Source: Rhizobacter sp.
Lineage (GTDB): Bacteria; Pseudomonadota; Gammaproteobacteria; Burkholderiales; Burkholderiaceae_C
Direction of reading: 5' to 3'
NCBI GenBank assembly: GCA_025351675.1
Contig: JANXVK010000191.1
Coordinates: 1 to 7,051, forward strand
Length of the DNA: 7,051 bases
Shown here: one piece after another, positions 1 through 4,709 of the stretch
How positions within the stretch are numbered: the first letter of the stretch is position 1
Layout of the letters: every line of letters begins with the position of its first letter
The notes under the pieces: generated by a model
Told to the model about the DNA's origin: nothing
What the model saw: only the letters and a program-made list of their open reading frames with translations
Database searches by the model: none
Position numbers and translations under genes: made by a program

Positions 1-60
1 CTGCCGCGCGGGCCGTCGGGCAAGGTGCAGCGGCTGAAGCTGCTCGATCTGCCGGACTGA
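1..60 (+). CDS. AMP-forming acyl-CoA synthetase/ligase, C-terminal end only (partial)
   Basis: This is the last 19 codons and TGA stop of a gene that begins left of the window. Frame 1 reads LPRGPSGKVQRLKLLDLPD. The pattern P-R-x-x-S-G-K-V-Q-R-x-x-L is the A10 motif at the extreme C-terminus of the ANL superfamily (acyl-CoA synthetases, related AMP ligases). The lysine at residue 8 of this piece is the one that contacts the acyl-adenylate during adenylation. The substrate cannot be told from so little sequence. The gene is a different copy from the ligase at the right edge: it shares the GKVQR core, but the flanking residues differ and it is on the opposite strand. A thioesterification domain of another ANL enzyme is an alternative. 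Confidence 0.75.
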   Translation: MPRGPSGKVQRLKLLDLPD

Positions 61-236
61 GTTCGATTCAGCGGCGCGGAGGGTCCTCTGCCTCATCCCG
101 CCCAAGTGCGCCCGGCTGCGAGGCAGGGAGTCGCCAGCCCATGGCCATGGCGGCGGCGCGAAGCGCGGTCGCGGTCCCGGCCGCGGCGAGAAAGGCGCCC
201 CACTGGGGGCAGGTCTGCCGCGTGCGCCGGCACCAT
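61..236. other. Gene-poor spacer with no recognisable product
   Basis: After the ligase stop there is no convincing gene up to the reductase remnant. Open frames exist on both strands, but they are Arg/Ala/Pro-rich, match no family I know, and have no ribosome binding site that decides a start. A 7-base inverted repeat lies at 88-94 and 120-126 (ctgcctc / gaggcag) around a 25-base loop. It could form a weak hairpin after the ligase gene, but no T-run follows, so I do not call it a terminator. Together with the remnant this makes 61-392 a stretch without an intact gene. Confidence 0.5.
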
Positions 237-383
237 GACCCAGCCACCGATGAACTCAAGCCCGGGCTCATCACCGCCGAGGGCGAGGTCACCGACGAGA
301 GTACGCAGCAGTTCCTGCAGAACTACATGACGGAGCTGCATGCGTTCATCGTGCGCGTGCTGACCGTGCTGCCGCGCAACGCC
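237..383 (+). pseudogene. Remnant: C-terminal end of NADPH-dependent FMN reductase / ChrR-type quinone-chromate reductase
   Basis: The frame at 237-383 encodes about 49 residues resembling the C-terminus of flavodoxin-fold NADPH:FMN/quinone reductases (E. coli ChrR/YieF type). The telling stretch is LITAEGEVTDESTQQFLQNY, followed by an amphipathic helix ending RVLTVLPR. Family members end with an extended linker, an (x)GxLTDExT turn and a final helix of this kind. The whole flavodoxin core, including the FMN phosphate loop and the NADPH-binding half (normally about 130 further residues upstream), is absent. Bases 61-236 do not encode it in any frame. No stop follows at the expected C-terminus: the frame runs on antisense through the globin gene, so the natural stop may also have been lost near base 384. 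A short stretch in the next frame (235-255) could be a frameshifted continuation. Recognition rests on motif resemblance only. Confidence 0.55.
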
Positions 384-392
384 AGAGGCGCC

Positions 393-752
393 TCAGATTC
401 TCAGCACCTCGCCCTTCAACGAGTAGAGGATCGCGACCACCTCGTTGACCTCGGTGGCGCCAACCCCCTGGCGCTGCATCGCGGCGACGAAGTCGTCGAT
501 CGTCGCGATCAGTTCCTGCTCGTTGATGTTCATTCCTGCGTGTGCGGTGCGCATGTCGCGGCCCTCGTAGCCCTGAGGTCCGCCGGTGCCCATGCAGCAG
601 AACTGCGCGCCCATCCGTTTCGCGTGTGCCAGGTCCTTGCCGGCGAAGCGCGGGGCCAGCAGTGGGTTGACGGCGTGGCGATCGACCGCTTCATCGACGA
701 TGGCGGTGATCCCCTCGGCCTGGCCGAGTCTTTCGTAGAGCGATTGCGTCAT
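393..752 (-). CDS. Group 1 truncated haemoglobin with an atypical distal haem pocket
   Basis: A 119-residue cytoplasmic haem protein of the 2-over-2 globin family (bacterial-like globin, Bac_globin). It spans the usual domain length and starts MTQSLYERLG as many family members do. Visible landmarks are CD1 Phe36, the GGP turn at 57-59 followed by Tyr62-x-Gly-Arg, and the proximal haem ligand His71 in the motif MRTAHAGMNI. A gap-free alignment by eye from helix B to helix F with Mycobacterium tuberculosis trHbN puts Val23 at B10 (Tyr33 there), Ala22 at B9 (Phe), Ala44 at E7 (Leu54), Gly48 at E11 (Gln58) and Cys52 at E15 (Phe62). The residues that hydrogen-bond bound O2 in trHbN are thus missing. 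Two adjacent cysteines (52-53) lie in helix E. A GGGAG ribosome binding site (759-763 on the complement) sits 6 bases before the ATG. The gene follows the 68-residue ORF by 15 bases, so the two are probably cotranscribed. The role could be gas or haem sensing, redox chemistry or NO handling; the sequence does not decide. Confidence 0.93.
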   Translation of the reverse strand: MTQSLYERLGQAEGITAIVDEAVDRHAVNPLLAPRFAGKDLAHAKRMGAQFCCMGTGGPQGYEGRDMRTAHAGMNINEQELIATIDDFVAAMQRQGVGATEVNEVVAILYSLKGEVLRI

Positions 753-767
753 GGTGGTCTCCCGGGT

Positions 768-974
768 TCAGTGCCGCTGGATCAACCACGAGTCGAACTC
801 GACGGATCCCGGCTCCGGGGCGACAGCGTCGCCGAGGCCCTGGCGCGACTCGCCGAGCACGCGGCCGATCACCGAGTCGAGGCGGGCGAACACCTCGGGC
901 GTTACGAGCTCCGGCAGAGTCAGCGTCGCTGTGCCGTAGGGAGGAATCAGGAAAGTCATTTGTCGCGTGATCAT
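768..974 (-). CDS. Small conserved-looking protein of unknown function, 68 residues, in operon with globin
   Basis: I do not recognise this protein. It begins MITRQMTFLIPPYGTATLTL and continues with a probable amphipathic helix (PELVTPEVFARLDSVIGRVL), then an acidic, Gly/Pro-containing tail ending EFDSWLIQRH. The likely fold is a short beta strand or hairpin followed by one or two helices. There is no signal peptide, membrane segment or cysteine. The chosen start has an AGGAG ribosome binding site (981-985 on the complement) exactly 6 bases upstream. A longer in-frame start at 1109 would take in sequence with no coding character and would cross the shared promoter region. Met6 is an alternative start without a good ribosome binding site. 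The start codon overlaps the stop of a possible upstream leader ORF as ATGA, and the globin starts 15 bases downstream. The gene may encode a partner or modulator of the globin, or a small regulator. Confidence 0.72.
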   Translation of the reverse strand: MITRQMTFLIPPYGTATLTLPELVTPEVFARLDSVIGRVLGESRQGLGDAVAPEPGSVEFDSWLIQRH

Positions 975-1033
975 GGAGCGCTCCTGTTGAGTTGCGCGGG
1001 TCTCGGGCAACCCGCTGACCACAGCATCGCCAT
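971..1033 (-). CDS. Possible 20-residue leader peptide translationally coupled to the 68-residue ORF
   Basis: On the - strand an ATG at 1033-1031 is preceded by AGGA (1041-1044 on the complement) at a 7-base spacing. It opens a 21-codon frame (start MAMLWSAGCP, end LNRSAP) whose TGA overlaps the next ATG as ATGA, the arrangement typical of translational coupling. The AGGAG site of the 68-residue ORF lies inside the last codons of this leader, so ribosomes reading the leader would pass over it. A hairpin-capable repeat (996-1001 / 1010-1015) and a 10-base palindrome containing that AGGAG site (975-984) also fall inside it. This could be a coupling ORF that opens the mRNA or a regulatory leader. 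Against it, the frame stays open upstream for more than 500 bases, as is common at this G+C, so the ORF could be accidental. Confidence 0.4.
   Translation of the reverse strand: MAMLWSAGCPRPAQLNRSAP
975..984. repeat. 10-base perfect palindrome ggagcgctcc over the ribosome binding site
   Basis: The palindrome lies directly before the ATG of the 68-residue ORF and includes four of the five bases of its AGGAG site. In the mRNA it could only form a very tight, probably unstable fold on its own, or mediate pairing between transcripts. It is noted because it coincides with the start site. Chance is a real alternative in DNA this rich in G and C. Confidence 0.3.
996..1015 (-). promoter_or_regulatory. 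Hairpin-capable inverted repeat inside the leader ORF
   Basis: gcgggt (996-1001) and acccgc (1010-1015) are exact reverse complements around an 8-base loop. An overlapping alternative, gttgc (991-995) with gcaac (1007-1011), is mutually exclusive with it. In the - strand transcript both would lie between the leader start and the ribosome binding site of the 68-residue ORF, where ribosome progress could shift the balance between them. No T-run follows, so this is not an intrinsic terminator. It is weak as a stand-alone structure. Confidence 0.3.
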
Positions 1034-1107
1034 GGGGTGTTCCTGAAACGTTCCCGGTCGCCGTGGGCATTGCGCTGCCGGGCCGGGAACCGCACACTCG
1101 ATCGCAC
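1034..1107. promoter_or_regulatory. Shared divergent promoter/operator region with 8-base inverted repeat
   Basis: These 74 bases separate the leader start (-) from the preferred regulator start (+), so promoters for both arms should lie here or just inside the neighbouring ORFs. gttcccgg (1050-1057) and ccgggaac (1083-1090) form an exact inverted repeat with centres 33 bases apart, about three helical turns. This would suit a dimeric or cooperatively binding regulator on one face of the DNA. I saw no convincing sigma-70 -35/-10 pair and no FNR-type TTGAT-N4-ATCAA box. That the neighbouring BTAD-type regulator binds here is inferred only from the divergent layout. One half-site would be inside the regulator gene if the GTG at 1063 were its real start. 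Confidence 0.4.
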
Positions 1108-4100
1108 ATGGTCCTTCCCCACGCCGTCGAAGAATTCGAGCCCGCCAGTCAGCTCGGGGTCCGCCTGTTGGGCGGCTTCTCGGTGTCGATCGACGGCGCC
1201 GAGGTGGCCGCCGAGCGCTGGCCCAGCCTGCGCTCGGCCCAACTGGTGCAGCTGTTGAGCTTGGCACCACAGCGGCGCATGACACGCGACCGGGTCGTCG
1301 ACACCTTGTGGCCGCAACTCGAGGCCGACGCCGGCGCGGCGAACCTGCGCAAGGCCGCGCACCACGCCCGACAGGCACTCGGCCGGCACGACGGCGTGGT
1401 GCTGCACGGCGGCGAGGTGCTGCTGTGGGCCCACGGCGGTGTTGCCGTCGATGTCGACCGTTTCGAGCAACTCGCGCAGGCGGCGCTGACCAGTCGCGAG
1501 CGTGAGGCTTGCGCAGGTGCGGTCGACGCCTACGGTGGCGATCTGCTGCCCGGCTCGGCCTATGAAGCCTGGGCTGAACCGGCACGCGAACGGCTGCGCG
1601 CGCGCTTCATCGCGCTGCTGCGGGCCAGCGCTCAGTGGGAACGCCTGGCCCGGGTGGAGCCCACCGATGAGCCTGCCCATCGTGAACTGATGGCGCGCGA
1701 GTTCGCGGCCGGCAACCGGGCGGCTGCCGTGCGCTGGTATGCGCAGTTGCGTGAGGCGCTCGAGCGGGAACTCGGCGTCGCACCCGATCGCGACACCGAG
1801 GCCTTGTACGAGCGGTGCGTCGCGGGCCTGCAGCAAGCGGGTCCGGCCACCATCGGGCGGGCCATGGCCCGTGCCCAGGCAGCAGCATGGCTGGGGATGA
1901 CCGCCACCGAACGGCCGGGCGGCATCGTGCTGCGCGGCCCGGCCGGCATCGGCAAGACCGCTTTCGGCCGTGAACTGGGTGCGCTGGCCCGGGAGCGCGG
2001 CTGGAGGGTCGTTGCCGTGGATGCCGCACAACCCGGGCGCGCCTACGCGGTGATCGCGGCCTTGACCGAACGGGTGCTCATGCTTGAGCGCGGCGTGCTC
2101 GACCGCATCGGCGCGCCGGCCCGGTCGGTGCTGGCCCAGCTCAGCCCGCTCGCGGCGCCGGCCGCCGCGCTGGCCGGCCCGCTGGGGCGGCACCAGGTGA
2201 TCGGCGCGCTGAGACGTCTGCTGCTGGCCGCTTCGGGCGGCGGCGACGTCATGGTGCTGGTCGACGACGCCCACCTGATCGGCGATGCCGACGTCGACGT
2301 GTTGATGCACCTGGCTTCCGCCGGCCCACCGGTCTGCGTGGTGCTGGCGACGCGTGCTCCCGTGGTGGGGTCGGCACTCGCCCGGGGGGTGTCGCGCCTG
2401 GTCGGCAGCGGCGTCATGCAGGCGGTCGATCTCGAGCCACTGGCCGACGACGAGGCCCGTCGGCTCGTGGCCCTGGCGGCACCGTGTCCGCTGTCCGAAC
2501 AGACCGTGTCGCACATCGTTCGCGTGGCACAGGGCAACCCGTTTGCGGCGATCGAGCTCGCGCGGTGCGCGGAACCGTCCGGCGAGCGGCGGCTGCCCCG
2601 CAACGTTGCCGAAGCCATCATCGCCCGCTTGTGCGACGTGCCCGACGCGGCACTGGCGGTGCTGAAGTGGATGGCCCTGGCCGGCGACGCCTTCGACGCC
2701 ACCACGGCAGCGGCCCTGACGCCGGACGCCGAGGCGCACGCGTTCGCGGCGCTCGACCTCGCGCTGGCCGCGGGCGTGCTCGTGCTGGCCGGCACGGGCT
2801 ACCGGTTTCGGCACGAGCTCGTGCGCGGGGTCTTGATCGAGCAGATCGCGCCACATCAGCGATTGAAGATGCATCGCCAGGCCGCGCAGCGCCTGAGCGA
2901 ACTCGACGCCGCGCCGGCCCTCGTGGCCCGCCACTGGCTCGACGGCGGGAACCCGCGCGATGCCGTGCCTTGCCTTCTTGCGGCGGCGCGCGATGCAGTG
3001 CGCCTCGCCGCCTTCAGTGACGCACTGCGCCACCTTGAGCCCGTTCTGGCCTTCGAGGCAAGCCATGCCGAGGCGCTGCGCCTGCGCGCGGAGGCGCTGG
3101 ATGCGATGGGCGACCCGGCGGCGGTGGCCGCCTACCGGACGGCTGCCAGTGCCGCCGGCGAGCCGATGTCGCACAACCTGCGTGCCAGGAGCGCGCTGGC
3201 GCTGGTCAAGCAGGGCAACCCGAAGGGCGCACTCGAAGAGCTGGTGGGCGTCAGGCCGAACAGCGTGGACGGACTGCTGTGCGAGGCTCTGACCTACAGC
3301 GGTGCCGCGGCACTCGGCGCGGCCGACCCGGCCATGGGCACGCGCAAGGCCGCCGAGGCGCGACGACTCGCGATGCAGGCCGGCGATGTCTCGGCCCTCG
3401 TGACCGCCTCGTGGGCCCAGGCAGCAGCAGCGCACGCTCGCGGGGAACTTCACCAAAGCGTCTGGGCCGACCTGCAGGACACCAGCCAGTTGCCGCACTT
3501 GGCAGTGCGCGTGTTCGACGGGCAGCTCTGCATCCTGCAGCGCTTCCTTTACGGGGCGCGGCCCTATCCGGAGGTCATCGCTTTTGCGGAAGGGCTGGCG
3601 GCCGAAGCCCGTCGGATCGGCGCCGCGCGTGGGCACGCTTTTGGCATCACGTTGCGCGGCGAGGCCGAGTTGCTGGCCGGCGATCTGTCGTCGGCCGAGC
3701 AGCACTTGACGCTGGGTGTGCGTCTGCATCATGTCATCGGCGCCGCCACCGGCGAGGCCTTCTCGATGCAGCGCCTGGCCGAAGTCGCGATGTACCGCGG
3801 GCGCCACGACGAAGCCCGGGCCCTGATCGACCAGGCGCTGGATCTGGCGCGGCAGACCGACATCGGCTTTCACTTGCTGGACCGGATCTACGGGACGCGC
3901 ATCCGGCTGGCCCGCAGCCCGGCCGCCGCGCTGCATGCGCTGGAAGATGCCCGCGAGGCCGTGCGCGGCCCGCTGGAGACCTGCCCCGGGTGTCGCATCA
4001 CTTTCGCCGTGCCGGCGGCAATCGCCGCTGCGCGCGCCAAGCGCCTCGATCTGGCCGAGGAGTACACCAGCCAGACGGCCTATCTGGCCGACGTGGTGAT

Positions 4101-4308
4101 GCGTTTGCCGGCCTGGCATGCGGCGCACGACGAGGTGCTCGGCCACATGGCGGTCGCTCGCGGCGAGGCTGCGCCCGTGGCGGCCTCGCGCTTCGCAAGG
4201 GCGGCGGCGCGCTTCCGTGGCGCCGGCCACCCGATCGATGCGCTGCGCTGCGAGCGGCTGGCAGTGGGTTCCGATTCGGGCGACGCTGACGGATTTGGCG
4301 CGACCTGA
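1108..4308 (+). CDS. Large BTAD/STAND-type transcriptional regulator: winged helix, BTAD, ATPase, TPR-like tail
   Basis: A cytoplasmic DNA-binding regulator of about 1066 residues (numbering from the ATG at 1108). Residues 16-110 look like the OmpR/SARP-type winged helix (LGVRLLGGFSVSIDG, then the recognition-region stretch LRSAQLVQLLSLAP and RDRVVDTLWP). Residues 112-237 form a bacterial transcriptional activator domain starting VAVDVDRF and ending with the family hallmark ELGVAPDRDTEALYERC. A P-loop ATPase follows, with Walker A GPAGIGKT (277-284) and Walker B VMVLVDDAH (381-389). Downstream are the GNPF turn (476-479) and the RFRHELVRGV segment (566-575) common to MalT/LuxR-type STAND ATPases. 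The remainder (about 600-1050) is alanine/leucine-rich helical repeats resembling TPRs, a likely ligand or partner sensor, with a CPGC pair at 959-962. There is no C-terminal LuxR helix-turn-helix, so DNA binding should be N-terminal. The start is uncertain: GTG at 1063 adds 15 residues of non-domain sequence, and neither start has a good ribosome binding site. The divergent small-ORF/globin operon is the obvious candidate target. Confidence 0.88.
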   Translation: MVLPHAVEEFEPASQLGVRLLGGFSVSIDGAEVAAERWPSLRSAQLVQLLSLAPQRRMTRDRVVDTLWPQLEADAGAANLRKAAHHARQALGRHDGVVLHGGEVLLWAHGGVAVDVDRFEQLAQAALTSREREACAGAVDAYGGDLLPGSAYEAWAEPARERLRARFIALLRASAQWERLARVEPTDEPAHRELMAREFAAGNRAAAVRWYAQLREALERELGVAPDRDTEALYERCVAGLQQAGPATIGRAMARAQAAAWLGMTATERPGGIVLRGPAGIGKTAFGRELGALARERGWRVVAVDAAQPGRAYAVIAALTERVLMLERGVLDRIGAPARSVLAQLSPLAAPAAALAGPLGRHQVIGALRRLLLAASGGGDVMVLVDDAHLIGDADVDVLMHLASAGPPVCVVLATRAPVVGSALARGVSRLVGSGVMQAVDLEPLADDEARRLVALAAPCPLSEQTVSHIVRVAQGNPFAAIELARCAEPSGERRLPRNVAEAIIARLCDVPDAALAVLKWMALAGDAFDATTAAALTPDAEAHAFAALDLALAAGVLVLAGTGYRFRHELVRGVLIEQIAPHQRLKMHRQAAQRLSELDAAPALVARHWLDGGNPRDAVPCLLAAARDAVRLAAFSDALRHLEPVLAFEASHAEALRLRAEALDAMGDPAAVAAYRTAASAAGEPMSHNLRARSALALVKQGNPKGALEELVGVRPNSVDGLLCEALTYSGAAALGAADPAMGTRKAAEARRLAMQAGDVSALVTASWAQAAAAHARGELHQSVWADLQDTSQLPHLAVRVFDGQLCILQRFLYGARPYPEVIAFAEGLAAEARRIGAARGHAFGITLRGEAELLAGDLSSAEQHLTLGVRLHHVIGAATGEAFSMQRLAEVAMYRGRHDEARALIDQALDLARQTDIGFHLLDRIYGTRIRLARSPAAALHALEDAREAVRGPLETCPGCRITFAVPAAIAAARAKRLDLAEEYTSQTAYLADVVMRLPAWHAAHDEVLGHMAVARGEAAPVAASRFARAAARFRGAGHPIDALRCERLAVGSDSGDADGFGAT

Positions 4309-4325
4309 GCGTTTGGCGGTTTCAC

Positions 4326-4709
4326 TTGCGCTGGGTTGCGGCCCATGCGCCCGAGCTCGGGCGGGTCGGCCTGAGTGAGTCGGAAGCACGACGCGAAGGC
4401 ATCACCTGTCGCCTCGTCAAGACGCCGGTGGCGGCCGTGCTGCGGACGCCGACGCTTTCCGAACCACGGGGATTTCTGAAGGCGCTGATCGCAGCGGACA
4501 GCGACCGCATCCTCGGCTTCACCGCGCTCGGCGCGCAAGCGGGCGAATTGATCGCCGTCGTGCAGGCCGCGATGCTCGCGGGCGTCTCTTGCACGGCATT
4601 GCGTGATGCGATCCTGACCCCTCCCACGATCGCCGAAGGGCTCGCCGTCCTGTTTGCAGGCGCGCCGGAATCGCCTGAGCTCAGGCGGCGCGTTCTGCCG
4701 ATGCCTTGA
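4326..4709 (+). pseudogene. Remnant: C-terminal dimerisation domain of a pyridine nucleotide-disulfide oxidoreductase
   Basis: About 125 residues match the C-terminal interface domain of class I flavoprotein disulfide reductases (mercuric reductase/dihydrolipoamide dehydrogenase type). It opens with PELGRVGLSESEAR, where intact proteins have xxxDPxxxxVGLxE. It continues with a central RGFLKALIAADSDRILGFTA strand pair and ends with the helix around LRDAILTPPTIAEGLAVLFA. The FAD domain, the CxxxxC redox motif and the NAD(P) domain (some 330 residues) are absent. The open frame begins just inside the end of the regulator gene, and the only nearby start is TTG without a ribosome binding site. The usual HPTxxE signature, whose His/Glu pair is catalytic in these enzymes, reads PPTIAE: a single-base change (cat or cac to cct or ccc) would explain the lost histidine. 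Its stop lies 29 bases inside the 3' end of the opposing diguanylate cyclase gene. It is almost certainly non-functional as an oxidoreductase. Confidence 0.8.

Noticed and set aside
88..126. Inverted repeat ctgcctc/gaggcag as a terminator for the left ligase gene
   Set aside because: The 25-base loop and lack of a following T-run do not fit an intrinsic terminator.
141..1046. Single 301-residue + strand ORF through the reductase remnant and on past the globin
   Set aside because: Only about 49 residues in it look like a protein. The rest is antisense to the globin and the small ORF.
1091..1108. Direct repeat cgcaca (1091-1096 and 1103-1108) as a SARP-type binding site
   Set aside because: Six-base copies at 12-base spacing are too short and do not match the usual 11- or 22-base periodic heptamers. 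They are likely chance.
691..4389. Open frame of about 1230 codons on the - strand, antisense to the regulator gene
   Set aside because: Its product is a low-complexity Arg/Gly/His/Gln-rich sequence with no motifs, while the + strand frame carries clear winged-helix, BTAD and Walker motifs. Stop-free antisense frames are expected at this G+C.
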